Counted from the stretch's first letter, positions 34,885 to 43,549 are shown. The stretch: DNA of 64,000 bases from SPJN01 sp965229935 (GCA_965229935.1 CBDDKB010000002.1:124001-188000), one strand, 5' to 3'. The notes: generated by a model not told the origin, from the sequence alone. Numbers and translations are program-made.

Positions 34885-35624
34885 GATCCCCCGATCACTT
34901 TGTCCGCGTCGTCGCGGCCCTGTGGTGTGCCGATATGATAGGTCGGCATTGTGGTGCCCAAGGCAAACAGTGTGCCTGCTTGCCGTGCATTGGTCCATGC
35001 CTGTTTCACGGAAAAGGGCGTGTCTTCTGTAAAGGGATCAAAGACCTTGCGGGCCAACACTTGCACTCCACAATAATAATAGGGCGCAGATAGGGGCGGC
35101 GGGTCCTGTTCAGCCCTAAGGTCAGCAGGTTCAGGCGTGTCGGTTTGATTGATGAACAGGTCCCCCGGTCCGTCATACCCGGTGGCCTGTGCAACCGGGG
35201 CACCCATCAACATGACGTCCATGCGCGCTGGATCAAACTTTTGCCACGCGCGTGAAATGATTTGTTCATCTGCCGCCCATAACAGATCGCCATTGACTGA
35301 CATTACCGGGTCTTGTTCGTCAAAAAGCGGCAATGCCTTTTTTATGCCGCCACCGGAATCCAGCAATTGGTCCTGTTCATCTGAAAACAGGATATCGAGA
35401 TCATAGGCATGTTGGGCCAGATGTTGGCGCAACATGTCAGCCTTGTAATGCAGATTGACGATGACCCGCTCCACCCCCTCAGCCTCCAGCAGACTAAGCG
35501 TATGATCAATCAGGGCGCGGCCTGCGACTGCAACCAACGGCTTGGGGCGATCATCGGTTAGTGGGCGCATCCTCGTGCCAAGCCCGGCGGCAAGGATCAT
35601 CACTGTTTTGGGGCTGCCCTTCAT
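34881..35624 (-). CDS. murU: Sugar-1-phosphate nucleotidyltransferase (MurU-like)
   Basis: A 247-residue nucleotidyltransferase with the fold signature MILAAGLGTRMRPLTDDRPK and metal-site Asp in MSVNGDLLW. MurU turns N-acetylmuramate-1-phosphate into UDP-MurNAc in the peptidoglycan recycling route that bypasses de novo MurNAc synthesis. The partner kinase gene (AmgK-like) lies directly upstream with an ATGA overlap, which is the main support for the specific assignment. It also overlaps addB by ATGA. Other NDP-sugar pyrophosphorylase functions are possible from sequence alone. Confidence 0.82.
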   Translation of the reverse strand: MKGSPKTVMILAAGLGTRMRPLTDDRPKPLVAVAGRALIDHTLSLLEAEGVERVIVNLHYKADMLRQHLAQHAYDLDILFSDEQDQLLDSGGGIKKALPLFDEQDPVMSVNGDLLWAADEQIISRAWQKFDPARMDVMLMGAPVAQATGYDGPGDLFINQTDTPEPADLRAEQDPPPLSAPYYYCGVQVLARKVFDPFTEDTPFSVKQAWTNARQAGTLFALGTTMPTYHIGTPQGRDDADKVIGGS

Positions 35625-36634
35625 GACAACGCCCCCATTTCGTTGGGAAAATGCGTGTTGAACCAGTGTTTGATTGCCGTAAGTGCTGGGTGGGTAAGGT
35701 CCTGACGTAGATAGGACCAGACCAAAGGTGTCTTGGCGAGATAGCCTTGCTTGCCATCACGATTTTCAAGCCTTGCGAAGATGCCGACAATCTTTGCATT
35801 CCGTTGCGCCGCCATCAGGGCAAAATTGTTGTTGAGCGTGTCGCGATCAGCCCCCACAGCGTCAGCATAGCGGTTAATCATCTGCATGCGCAGGTCAGGT
35901 GTGATCAGGCGGCGTGCGTCTTCAAGCAGGGAAACAAGGTCATAGACGGGATGGCCTGTCAGCGCATCTTGGTGGTCGATGATGCCAACCCTGTCTTGCG
36001 GCTGGTCGCCATCTGGCAACCAAAACAGATTTTCTGCGTGGTAATCACGTAGCACCAACACAGGCTGTTGCGGTGGCCATAGGGGCTGTAACGCATCCTG
36101 CCACAGCGCCTGATAGTCCGCCTTCACGGCTTCGGGGCAATCTGCACCCTTGGTGGCGGGCCAGTACCAATCGGGCACCAGCATCACCTCACGCAGCAAT
36201 TCAGCGTGATCATAATCGGGCAGGTGATAATCAAGTGCCATTGTCTGCGGTGGTTTGATTTGATGCAGCGCGACAAGCGTGTCGATGGCTGCTTCATATA
36301 ATGCGCGCTCATCCAGCGGTGTTGCGCCTAAATGGCGGGCAAATAAATTGTCGCCAAGGTCTTCCAACAGGACAAAGCCATGCTCTACATCATGGGCAAA
36401 GATGTGCGCGGCGCGGAAGCCATGATCTTCCAGCCATTGATTGATTGCCACAAAGGGTCTGCAATCTTCACCCATCTGAGGCGGGGCATCCATCAAAACG
36501 GCGGGGCCATGCTCATTATGGGATAGCCTGTCATAGCGCCGGAACGAGGCATCACCAGCAAGCGGCTTGATTTGAGAATCCTGCCAGCCTGCGTCAACCA
36601 GAAATGCCTGTTTTAGCTGATTTCGCCCGGTCAT
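35621..36634 (-). CDS. amgK: Aminoglycoside-phosphotransferase-fold sugar kinase (AmgK-like)
   Basis: A 337-residue kinase of the APH/choline kinase fold. AmgK phosphorylates MurNAc and GlcNAc at the anomeric position and feeds MurU. Seen here are the N-terminal KPLAGDASFRRYDRL, the catalytic loop LRDYHAENLFWLPDG (Brenner-type HxxN with Asp) and VGIIDHQDALTGHPVYDLVS, the metal-binding Asp region. It overlaps tsaE and murU at both ends by ATGA. The pairing with murU supports a cell-wall recycling role; fosfomycin tolerance is a known consequence in Pseudomonas and only inferred here. Confidence 0.85.
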   Translation of the reverse strand: MTGRNQLKQAFLVDAGWQDSQIKPLAGDASFRRYDRLSHNEHGPAVLMDAPPQMGEDCRPFVAINQWLEDHGFRAAHIFAHDVEHGFVLLEDLGDNLFARHLGATPLDERALYEAAIDTLVALHQIKPPQTMALDYHLPDYDHAELLREVMLVPDWYWPATKGADCPEAVKADYQALWQDALQPLWPPQQPVLVLRDYHAENLFWLPDGDQPQDRVGIIDHQDALTGHPVYDLVSLLEDARRLITPDLRMQMINRYADAVGADRDTLNNNFALMAAQRNAKIVGIFARLENRDGKQGYLAKTPLVWSYLRQDLTHPALTAIKHWFNTHFPNEMGALS

Positions 36635-37122
36635 GCGCGTTGCCCTGATAAATGGCGAAATTCAGCCAGTTTTTCTATTCTATCCTGCCAATCAGGCCCG
36701 GGAACGAGTGTCGCGCGGCGTCCTGTCCCTTCTTCCTCCAGCAGGATGGTCAAGCCTCTCTCAGGGCGATCGCGGCCAGCTTTGTCGGGCCATTCGATCA
36801 GGCAAATTGTATCTTCCAAAGCCTCAAAAAAACCGATTTCAAGCAACTCGTCCTCATGCTCCAGCCTATAAAGATCGAAATGGCTGATCGGGCCGCTGCG
36901 TCCTTCATAGGTTTGCAGCAGGGCAAAGGTCGGGCTGGGCACAGGCTCAGAATCACTGGTTAAAGCACGGATAAAGTGGCGTGCCAGTAGTGATTTGCCC
37001 ATCCCTAGTGTCCCTTCAAGACAAAACACATCGCCGGTTCGGGCCACCGGGGCCAGATTTTTGGCAAGGGCGGCGGTGTCATCCTCTGTCGGGAGGGGGA
37101 TTGTGATGGGCTGTGCAGTCAT
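36631..37122 (-). CDS. tsaE: tRNA threonylcarbamoyladenosine ATPase TsaE
   Basis: A 163-residue P-loop ATPase with Walker A GTLGMGKS (Gly37-Ser44) and the family segment SPTFALLQTYEGRSGPISHF, then HFDLYRLEHEDELLEIG and CLIEWPDKAG. TsaE works with TsaB and TsaD to make t6A at position 37 of ANN-decoding tRNAs. It heads the ATGA-coupled operon tsaE-amgK-murU-addB-addA. No tsaB or tsaD is in the window. Confidence 0.95.
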   Translation of the reverse strand: MTAQPITIPLPTEDDTAALAKNLAPVARTGDVFCLEGTLGMGKSLLARHFIRALTSDSEPVPSPTFALLQTYEGRSGPISHFDLYRLEHEDELLEIGFFEALEDTICLIEWPDKAGRDRPERGLTILLEEEGTGRRATLVPGPDWQDRIEKLAEFRHLSGQRA

Positions 37123-37384
37123 AGCACTCTCATATCCTTCCCGGGACGCTGCGGCAAGCGCCGCTTCTTGCTAAATTTCGCTATTTTCCAGCTAAACTGT
37201 GTGGGTTGGCAGACCTATCCAGACCATGCTATAGACCCGCCCATAAACGGCTGACCGCGCGCCGAGCCCGGTGTTCAAGGTTTCACTCCGAAATCTAGGC
37301 ACTGGACAATCCAAGCCTGTCAGATAAAAACAAGAATAAGGCGGTTTCCCCCCACTTTGCAGACCGTCCGGAGGTAGAATTTTT

Positions 37385-38632
37385 ATGAGTGAAGCAGCTA
37401 CAAGCGGCCAAACTGTTGTGATTGTCGGGGCCGGGCACGGCTCTGGTCAGGCAGTTGTAAGCTTGCGTCAGGAAGGCTGGGAAGGCCGGATTGTACTGAT
37501 CGGCGAAGAACCCTATCTGCCCTATCAGCGTCCGCCTTTGTCCAAGAAATTTCTGGCAGGCGAAATCGGCATTGATCGCGTTGAATTCAAGGCCGAAGAA
37601 AGCTATGGCCCGGACAATGCCAATGTTGAGTTGAAGCTGAACACACGGGTTGAAGCAATCGACAGAACCGCCAAGACAGTCACCACCACCGATGGTGAGA
37701 CAATCAGCTATGACAAGCTGTTGCTGACGACTGGCTCTCGCGTGCGCCGCCTTGATTTCCTGCCCGGTGCTGATGCGGATGGCGTGTGCTATTTGCGCGG
37801 CATTGATGATGTGGAAAATATCAAACGCTTTTTCGGGTCAGGCAAAAAGGCCGTGATCGTGGGCGCAGGCTATATCGGGCTTGAGGTTGCAGCGGTTGCC
37901 GTCAAAAACGGTGTCGATGTCACCGTGCTTGAAATGGAAGAACGTCCTATGGCCCGCGTGACCGCGCCGTTGGTGTCTGACTTTTATCACAAGGTGCACA
38001 CCGAAGAAGGCGTCAAAATCTGTTATGGCGTGAAGGTGACCGGGTTTGAAAAGAATGACGCGGGTGAGCTGACAAAGGTTCTGACCGAAGGCGGCGAAAC
38101 ATTTGATGCTGACTTTGCGGTTATCGGCGTTGGCATTATCCCCAATGTCGAACTGGCAGAAGCTGCAGGCCTTCCTTGCGATAATGGCATTCTGGTTGAT
38201 GACTGTGCCCGTACCGAAGACCCTGATGTCTTTGCAGCAGGCGATTGCACCAATCATCCCAATGGCCATTTGGGCAAAAATATTCGTCTTGAATCAGTGC
38301 AGAATGCGCTGGAACAGTCAAAGTCTGCTGCCGCAGCGATTTGCGGTAAGGAAAAACCCTATAATCAGGTGCCTTGGTTCTGGTCAGATCAGTATGATCT
38401 GAAGTTGCAGATCGTCGGCCTGTCACAGGGTTACACAGATGTGGTGGTGCGCGGCAATCCTGACGCGCGCGCCTTTGCCGCCTTCTACCTGAAGGATGGT
38501 GAGCTTATTGCGGTGGATGCCATTAACGCAGCCCCCGAGTTTTTGATGTCAAAGCGTTTGATTGCGCAAAAAGCGCACCCTGATCCGACACGTTTGGCTG
38601 ATACGTCTATCCCCATGAAAGAGGTTTTATAA
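37385..38632 (+). CDS. FAD-dependent ferredoxin reductase (rhodocoxin/putidaredoxin reductase type)
   Basis: A 415-residue NAD(P)H-ferredoxin reductase of the putidaredoxin reductase family. The FAD-binding motif VVIVGAGHGSG is N-terminal, EPYLPYQRPPLSKKFL follows, the NAD(P)-binding motif is VIVGAGYIGLEVA, and the C-terminal FAD motif is VFAAGDCTNHP. It passes electrons to the [2Fe-2S] ferredoxin encoded 2 bp downstream. GGAGGT precedes the ATG. The usual third component, a cytochrome P450 or other oxygenase, is not in the window, so the final acceptor is unknown. Confidence 0.92.
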   Translation: MSEAATSGQTVVIVGAGHGSGQAVVSLRQEGWEGRIVLIGEEPYLPYQRPPLSKKFLAGEIGIDRVEFKAEESYGPDNANVELKLNTRVEAIDRTAKTVTTTDGETISYDKLLLTTGSRVRRLDFLPGADADGVCYLRGIDDVENIKRFFGSGKKAVIVGAGYIGLEVAAVAVKNGVDVTVLEMEERPMARVTAPLVSDFYHKVHTEEGVKICYGVKVTGFEKNDAGELTKVLTEGGETFDADFAVIGVGIIPNVELAEAAGLPCDNGILVDDCARTEDPDVFAAGDCTNHPNGHLGKNIRLESVQNALEQSKSAAAAICGKEKPYNQVPWFWSDQYDLKLQIVGLSQGYTDVVVRGNPDARAFAAFYLKDGELIAVDAINAAPEFLMSKRLIAQKAHPDPTRLADTSIPMKEVL

Positions 38633-38634
38633 TC

Positions 38635-38955
38635 ATGCCTAAGATTACTTATATCGAATTTAATGGTACCGAGCATGTCGTTGACGTGCCTGTCGGAAAC
38701 ACCATCATGGAAGGTGCCGTGAAGAACATGGTTCCCGGTATTGATGGCGACTGCGGTGGCGCTTGCGCTTGTTCAACCTGCCACGTCTATGTGCAGGAGC
38801 CTTGGGGCGACAAGGTTGGCAAGGCCGAAGGCATGGAAGTTGACATGCTGGACTTTGCCCATGAGGTTGCAGACAATTCACGCCTTGGCTGCCAGATCAA
38901 GGTGACGGACGAACTTGAAGGCATGATCGTGAAAATGCCTGAAAGCCAGTTCTAA
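38635..38955 (+). CDS. [2Fe-2S] ferredoxin, adrenodoxin/putidaredoxin type
   Basis: A 106-residue plant/vertebrate-type ferredoxin with ligands Cys40, Cys46, Cys49 and Cys86 (GDCGGACACSTCHVYV and SRLGCQI), and one extra Cys44 in the loop. It carries single electrons from the reductase encoded 2 bp upstream to an oxygenase or to iron-sulfur assembly. The long acidic stretch before Cys86 (EGMEVDMLDFAHEVADN) is the usual docking face of this subfamily. A terminator follows. Confidence 0.93.
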   Translation: MPKITYIEFNGTEHVVDVPVGNTIMEGAVKNMVPGIDGDCGGACACSTCHVYVQEPWGDKVGKAEGMEVDMLDFAHEVADNSRLGCQIKVTDELEGMIVKMPESQF

Positions 38956-38980
38956 GCTTTCTGCCAGAATTGAAGAATTT

Positions 38981-39009
38981 GGGCTGTTCCGTATGGATCA
39001 GCCTTTTTC
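38981..39009 (+). terminator. Rho-independent terminator after ferredoxin
   Basis: Stem GGGCTG...CAGCC with inner CC/GG pairs around a GTAT loop, followed by TTTTTCTTT. It ends the reductase-ferredoxin transcript. Confidence 0.7.
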
Positions 39010-39028
39010 TTTGTCTGCGCGGGACTGG

Positions 39029-40084
39029 CTAAAGCGCGATTTCGGGGCGATAGATCTCTGCCGCTTCGTCAATCGCTTGCTGGCGTTCATCTGTCGGCGG
39101 GTGGGAGGATAGGAAATTGTCGCCTCGACATTCAGGCGCGCAATCCTCTGTCATTTTGTGCAGGATCGTTCCCAGGGCGCGCGGGTCATAGCCTGCGCGG
39201 GCCGCGATTTTGGTGCCGTCCGCGTCCGCTTCGCGTTCAAAGGCACGGCTGTGAGCTGCGCTGATAAACATTGTTGGTGCGTTGATCAGCACATCTGTTG
39301 CACCATCAACATCCCCGGTTAGCCACACGATCATCAGCGGCAGGGCGCTTGCTTCCAGCACTTTGCGTGTTCCGTGGCGATTATCGACATGGGCGATTTC
39401 ATGGGCAAGAACTCCGGCAATTTCATCGGGGCGTTCTGCCAAATGCCACAATTGATCCGTGATGACCAACTGTCCGCCGGGCAGGGCAAAGGCATTCGGG
39501 CCGATAGGCCCGCCATCACGAATTGCAAGGCGATAGCTTTGTGCCTTGGGGTGATTGGCCTGCAGCCGCTTGAATATCTGGCGCAGCTTGGTCTGTTCTT
39601 CAAGGCTAAGGGCAGATGGCTTGAACACCACCTGATCCAGAAAGGGCAAGGTATCCGCCCCAATCGATTCAACAACAGACTCCGGCAGGGCAAAGGCAAC
39701 CTGTTTGGAAATCACAGGCACGCCCCACCTAAAGGCCGCAAGAATGGCGCAGAGCGTGAGGACGAGGGCGGCAAATGCCAACTTGCCATGTCCTTCAAGC
39801 CACGCAACCTTGCGCATTACTTTGGCGCGCCCAAACCGCGCCAACAGATCGTCAATGGCTTCATTGTCAGGGGTTTCAAAGGCATGACCACTGGGTAGAT
39901 CAAGGCGGCGTGGAATTGTGCCGATACGGTCCGACACTTTTACTTCCGAAAAAGTGCACAATCGTTGCGGCTGACCACCATCATCCGCTGTGAATGTCAG
40001 ATGACCATGATCATCTACCAGCAATGCGCCATTAATCGACGCGCTGGATTTGTGATCATAAAGCTTGCCTTGAACTTGCGTCAT
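39029..40084 (-). CDS. M48 family metallopeptidase, membrane-anchored
   Basis: A 351-residue M48 peptidase. An N-terminal cytoplasmic part of about 100 residues precedes one transmembrane helix (LAFAALVLTLCAILAAFRWG). The peptidase domain has the zinc motif VLAHEIAHVDNRHGTRK (His228, Glu229, His232) and a distal FEREADADG zinc ligand. Such proteins act in membrane or envelope protein quality control. Its ATG overlaps the stop of the upstream DUF898 gene (TAATG), so the two are translated together. This pairing of an M48 peptidase with a YjgN/DUF898 membrane protein points to one membrane complex. Confidence 0.88.
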   Translation of the reverse strand: MTQVQGKLYDHKSSASINGALLVDDHGHLTFTADDGGQPQRLCTFSEVKVSDRIGTIPRRLDLPSGHAFETPDNEAIDDLLARFGRAKVMRKVAWLEGHGKLAFAALVLTLCAILAAFRWGVPVISKQVAFALPESVVESIGADTLPFLDQVVFKPSALSLEEQTKLRQIFKRLQANHPKAQSYRLAIRDGGPIGPNAFALPGGQLVITDQLWHLAERPDEIAGVLAHEIAHVDNRHGTRKVLEASALPLMIVWLTGDVDGATDVLINAPTMFISAAHSRAFEREADADGTKIAARAGYDPRALGTILHKMTEDCAPECRGDNFLSSHPPTDERQQAIDEAAEIYRPEIAL

Positions 40085-41196
40085 TAAAAGCCGATCTCCA
40101 ATCCCATAAAGTCAGCAAACTCTTGACCTGTAGCGCTGGTGTCAGCCTCTTCCTGTGTGGCGATAGCATCAAGCGATCCTGTGGTGATCAGGGCAGTATG
40201 TGCAGCGCGATAGCGTGCCATCCTCACCCGCGCCCAAGGGATGGCGAGGCCGAATGTCAGGCCGATCGCTGCCATATTGCTCATCGAAATCCAGCTATAG
40301 CGAAAGGGATCAAGTGTGGAGCTAAGCCTATGGCCGCCTTTGACGGTAGTGTTTGATAATGTGTAATTGGTAAGATAGGCGGTTAAAAAGGCGGCAACAC
40401 CGACATAAAGCAAGATTGAAATATAGGTGATGGGATTAAGCAGGGTTGCCAGAATATCCATTACCTCTGGGTCCATCTCGCTTTCAACACCAGTTGCCCC
40501 AAAAAAGGAGATAATGCCGAACGTAAAAATACCACCGATCATCGACACGATTGTAAAGGCCAGCATGCCGACAAGCCCGGCGATGATATAGATTTTATAT
40601 AGTGGCCATCCCTGCAGCGACAGCGAGAAGGGCAGTCGCCCAAAACGGCTTTTGCCGATGATATAATTCTGCCGCGCGCGATAGCCCAAAGGGGACAGGG
40701 TAAAAAAGCTGATCACTGTCAGGATCGGCCACAGCACCATCACATAATAGGCCCCGCCGATTGTGCCGTCGAAGCCAAAGCGGACATTGCGATATTGCGT
40801 CATGCGGGCGCGAAAGCGCAGCGACAATAATGTGGCGAACGGGACTAACAAAAGCGGAATGACGATATAATAAAGCGATATGCCGACCAGTAGGTCAAAG
40901 GAACTTGCAATTGATGCCCCGGCCAAAACAGCAAAGGCGATCAGCCTGCCGCGCAAAATCACCAGCGGGTCTGCCAAATAGTCAAAGCGGTGACCATCAA
41001 GTTCGGTATTGCCATAGAAATAGCGCATGGTGCGCACCTTGGCCCATGCGGAATAGATGCCAAGTGTCACAATGGACAGGGCAATATTGACGATCCAAAT
41101 GCGGAAAAACTCCATCGCCTGACCATGGAAGGCAAAGCCGTGGCGTGTTTCTGCCGCCTCATCAAGCGGCAGGTCAGCATCAATTGTCTGATCCAT
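40084..41196 (-). CDS. DUF898 (YjgN-like) integral membrane protein
   Basis: A 370-residue polytopic membrane protein of the DUF898/YjgN family. Two copies of the family motif are visible, FFRIWIVNIALSIVTLGIYS with WAKVRTMRYFYGNTEL, and later SNMAAIGLTFGLAIPWARVR with MARYRAAHTAL. About eight hydrophobic spans are present. The ATG at 41196 has AGGGGG 6 bp upstream. Function unknown; the one-base overlap with the M48 peptidase gene suggests a shared complex. Confidence 0.85.
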   Translation of the reverse strand: MDQTIDADLPLDEAAETRHGFAFHGQAMEFFRIWIVNIALSIVTLGIYSAWAKVRTMRYFYGNTELDGHRFDYLADPLVILRGRLIAFAVLAGASIASSFDLLVGISLYYIVIPLLLVPFATLLSLRFRARMTQYRNVRFGFDGTIGGAYYVMVLWPILTVISFFTLSPLGYRARQNYIIGKSRFGRLPFSLSLQGWPLYKIYIIAGLVGMLAFTIVSMIGGIFTFGIISFFGATGVESEMDPEVMDILATLLNPITYISILLYVGVAAFLTAYLTNYTLSNTTVKGGHRLSSTLDPFRYSWISMSNMAAIGLTFGLAIPWARVRMARYRAAHTALITTGSLDAIATQEEADTSATGQEFADFMGLEIGF

Positions 41197-41253
41197 CAAA
41201 ACCCCCTATTTCCAATAGCAGCAACATAACGCGACAGGGGTGAAGTGCCAAAG

Positions 41254-41287
41254 AAAAACCCCGCTGCCAGATCGGCAACGGGGCTTT
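41254..41287 (-). terminator. Rho-independent terminator after ahcY
   Basis: On the minus strand, AGCCCCGTTGCC pairs with GGCAGCGGGG around a GATCT loop, followed by TTTTTCTTT. It lies 21 bp after the ahcY stop and ends that transcript. Confidence 0.88.
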
Positions 41288-41307
41288 CACACGATTGTAT
41301 ATAGCGC

Positions 41308-42603
41308 CTAGTAGCGATAATGGTCCGACTTGAACGGGCCAGCCTGCGGCACGTTGATATAGTCAGCCTGTTCCTGTGATAGCTGGGTCAGCTTTGCGCC
41401 AACCTTGGCCAGATGCAGGGCGGCAACCTTTTCATCCAAATGTTTCGGCAGGACATAGACCTGACGATCATATTTGTCTGAATTGTGCCACAGCTCAATC
41501 TGCGCCAAAACCTGATTGGTGAATGAGGCTGACATCACAAAGCTGGGGTGACCTGTGGCGCAGCCAAGGTTCACCAACCGGCCCTCTGCCAAAACGATCA
41601 AACGCTTGCCATCGGGGAATTCAACTTCATCAACCTGCGGCTTCACATTGTGCCAAGGATAGTTGCGCAGGGCACCGATTTGAATTTCTGAATCAAAGTG
41701 ACCGATGTTCGAGACAATGGCGCGGTCCTTCATGGCGCGCATATGGTCGATGGTGATCACGTCGATATTGCCTGTGGTTGTCACGAAGATATCGCCGATC
41801 GGGGCGGCATCTTCCATCGTTGTAACCTCATAGCCTTCCATTGCGGCCTGTAGCGCGCAGATCGGGTCAATTTCAGTGACCATCACGCGGGCGCCCTGTG
41901 AACGCAGTGACGCGGCAGAGCCTTTGCCCACATCGCCATAGCCCGCAACAACCGCAACCTTACCGGCGACCATAACGTCTGTGGCGCGCTTGATGCCATC
42001 AACAAGGCTTTCACGGCAGCCATAAAGATTGTCGAACTTTGATTTGGTGACAGAATCATTGACGTTAATGGCGGGGACTTTCAGCTCGCCCTTTTTCGCC
42101 ATGTCATACAGGCGCAGCACGCCTGTTGTGGTTTCTTCTGAAATACCTTTCACATCATCCAACAGTTCAGGGTATTTTTCGTGCATGATCTGGGTCAGGT
42201 CGCCACCATCATCAAGGATGATGTTAGGGGTCCAGCCATCGGGGCCCTTAATGGTTTGTTCAATGCACCACCAAAACTCTTCTTCAGACAGACCCTTCCA
42301 CGCAAAAACGGGAATTTCAGCGGCTGCCATGGCGGCAGCTGCCTGATCCTGGGTTGAGAAGATGTTGCATGATGACCAGCGCACCGTTGCACCAAGGTCG
42401 ATCAGTGTTTCCATCAAGACCGCTGTCTGAATGGTCATGTGCAGGCAGCCCGCAATACGTGCGCCGTCCAAAGGCTTTTTACCGGCATATTCTTCGCGCA
42501 ATGCCATCAGGCCCGGCATTTCGGTTTCTGCAATGGCGATTTCTTTGCGGCCCCAATCGGCCAGGTCCATGTCTTTGACTTTATAGTCTGTAAAGCTGCT
42601 CAT
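41308..42603 (-). CDS. ahcY: S-adenosylhomocysteine hydrolase
   Basis: A 431-residue SAH hydrolase that converts S-adenosylhomocysteine to adenosine and homocysteine with bound NAD, relieving product inhibition of methyltransferases. Signatures are ARIAGCLHMTIQTAVL at the substrate site, NVNDSVTKSKFDNLYGCRES and the NAD motif AGYGDVGKGSA, ending with the conserved C-terminal SDHYRY. It stands at the end of the PTS-ChvGI block, as in other alphaproteobacteria. A palindrome at 42692-42707 in its upstream region may be the operator of a methionine-cycle regulator. Confidence 0.98.
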   Translation of the reverse strand: MSSFTDYKVKDMDLADWGRKEIAIAETEMPGLMALREEYAGKKPLDGARIAGCLHMTIQTAVLMETLIDLGATVRWSSCNIFSTQDQAAAAMAAAEIPVFAWKGLSEEEFWWCIEQTIKGPDGWTPNIILDDGGDLTQIMHEKYPELLDDVKGISEETTTGVLRLYDMAKKGELKVPAINVNDSVTKSKFDNLYGCRESLVDGIKRATDVMVAGKVAVVAGYGDVGKGSAASLRSQGARVMVTEIDPICALQAAMEGYEVTTMEDAAPIGDIFVTTTGNIDVITIDHMRAMKDRAIVSNIGHFDSEIQIGALRNYPWHNVKPQVDEVEFPDGKRLIVLAEGRLVNLGCATGHPSFVMSASFTNQVLAQIELWHNSDKYDRQVYVLPKHLDEKVAALHLAKVGAKLTQLSQEQADYINVPQAGPFKSDHYRY

Positions 42604-42691
42604 CTTTGCATCCAGTCTGTCTGCTATTGGCTAAAAGTGCCCCAAAATATGCGCCGTTTTACCAGCCCTCGGCGAGGCTGGCAAGCCATAT

Positions 42692-42707
42692 ATAAAGAAA
42701 TCTTTAT
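42692..42707. promoter_or_regulatory. Palindromic operator upstream of ahcY, methyl-cycle regulator type
   Basis: ATAAAGAAATCTTTAT has perfect 7-bp arms and a 2-bp centre and lies 89 bp before the ahcY start. It resembles the ATAAAGATATCTTTAT-like sites that I recall upstream of SAM/SAH-cycle genes in alphaproteobacteria, attributed to ArsR-family SahR/SamR-type regulators. No such regulator is in the window. Confidence 0.5.
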
Positions 42708-42743
42708 GTCTTAATGTCGCGCGTGTTTTGGCGGTTTTTGGGG

Positions 42744-43025
42744 CTATTCTTCGCCAAATTTGTCGTTGATAAGCTGTTCCAGCGCATCAAGGGCAGCTTC
42801 TGCGTCTTCGCCTTCGGCCTCCAGCTTTAGAACCGTGCCCAAGGGAGCGGCAAGCATCATCAGGCTGAGGATAGAGGTGCCCCCGGCAGAATGACCATCA
42901 TTATGAACGGTGATTTGGGCCTGAAACTGGCCTGCGCATTCCACAAATTTAGCAGAAGCGCGGGCATGTAACCCGCGCTTGTTCTGTAAGGTCATTTCGC
43001 GTTTCAGGGGGAGGCTAGCGGTCAT
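42744..43025 (-). CDS. ptsH: PTS phosphocarrier HPr
   Basis: A 93-residue HPr. The phosphorylated histidine is His20 in NKRGLHARASAKFVE, and the regulatory serine for HprK is Ser51 in SAGGTSILSLMML. It relays phosphate from EI to the EIIA encoded upstream. The ATG at 43025 lies within the 3' end of the EIIA gene (11-bp overlap); an internal ATG at 42995 would leave too short an N terminus for the fold. Its position after hprK, rapZ and EIIA supports a regulatory rather than a sugar-transport role. Confidence 0.94.
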   Translation of the reverse strand: MTASLPLKREMTLQNKRGLHARASAKFVECAGQFQAQITVHNDGHSAGGTSILSLMMLAAPLGTVLKLEAEGEDAEAALDALEQLINDKFGEE

Positions 43026-43428
43026 TGCCCTTAAGCACCTTGCTGGCGACAGAGATATATTTGCGGCCTGCGTCTTGTGCCGCGTCAACGGCGGCTTCTA
43101 GGTCGCTATCGCCGCGTGCACCTGCTAATTTGATCAGCATGGGCAGGTTGATCCCGGCAATCACTTCCACATTGGCGCGATCAAGCAAGGAAATAGACAA
43201 GTTAGACGGGGTGCCACCGAACATATCGGTCAGGACAATCACACCCTTGCCATCGTCGACTTCGCCCACAGCGTCCAGAATATCCTGCCGCCTTTGTTCC
43301 ATATCATCGTCAGGACCGATGGACAGGGCGCGCACTTGTTCTTGCGGGCCAACCACATGTTCCATTGCTGACAGGAATTCGTCGGCAAGACGCCCGTGGG
43401 TAACAATGACGAGTCCGATTTGTGACAT
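43015..43428 (-). CDS. PTS EIIA, mannose family (regulatory)
   Basis: A 137-residue EIIA of the mannose/fructose type with phosphorylatable His11 in LVIVTHGRLADEFL and the conserved VLTDMFGGTPSNLS loop. No membrane EIIC/EIID genes are present, so it probably acts as a phosphorylation-state sensor for ChvGI/HprK, as described for the ManX/EIIA of other alphaproteobacteria. The frame opens earlier, but the ATG at 43428 begins the conserved core. It overlaps ptsH by 11 bp. Confidence 0.92.
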   Translation of the reverse strand: MSQIGLVIVTHGRLADEFLSAMEHVVGPQEQVRALSIGPDDDMEQRRQDILDAVGEVDDGKGVIVLTDMFGGTPSNLSISLLDRANVEVIAGINLPMLIKLAGARGDSDLEAAVDAAQDAGRKYISVASKVLKGNDR

Positions 43429-43549
43429 AGATGCTCTCATCCGCTGGGGGCTGTCCGAAGACAGGCAGACCAAAAATGTTGAACCATGATTGTTTGCATG
43501 AGTTTCGGTTGGAGGCAAGCGGGATCGTGCCCGGTGACAATCTGGCCGA

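Noticed and set aside
31861..34998. Longer N-terminal versions of addB, and likewise of addA, hprK, EIIA, GST, MATE and TrxA genes
   Set aside because: The upstream extensions run into neighbouring genes or lack ribosome sites; overlaps such as ATGA and family lengths support the shorter starts.
34995..35015. TGTTTCACGGAAAA, a partial match to parS
   Set aside because: Only one half-site matches the consensus and the palindrome is broken; it lies inside the murU coding region.
34007..35032. Plus-strand frame of 341 codons
   Set aside because: It is antisense to addB and murU, Arg/Ser-rich, without family features.
42662..42681. CCAGCC...GGCTGG hairpin as terminator after ptsH
   Set aside because: There is no T run on either strand after the stem, and the inner pairs are mismatched.
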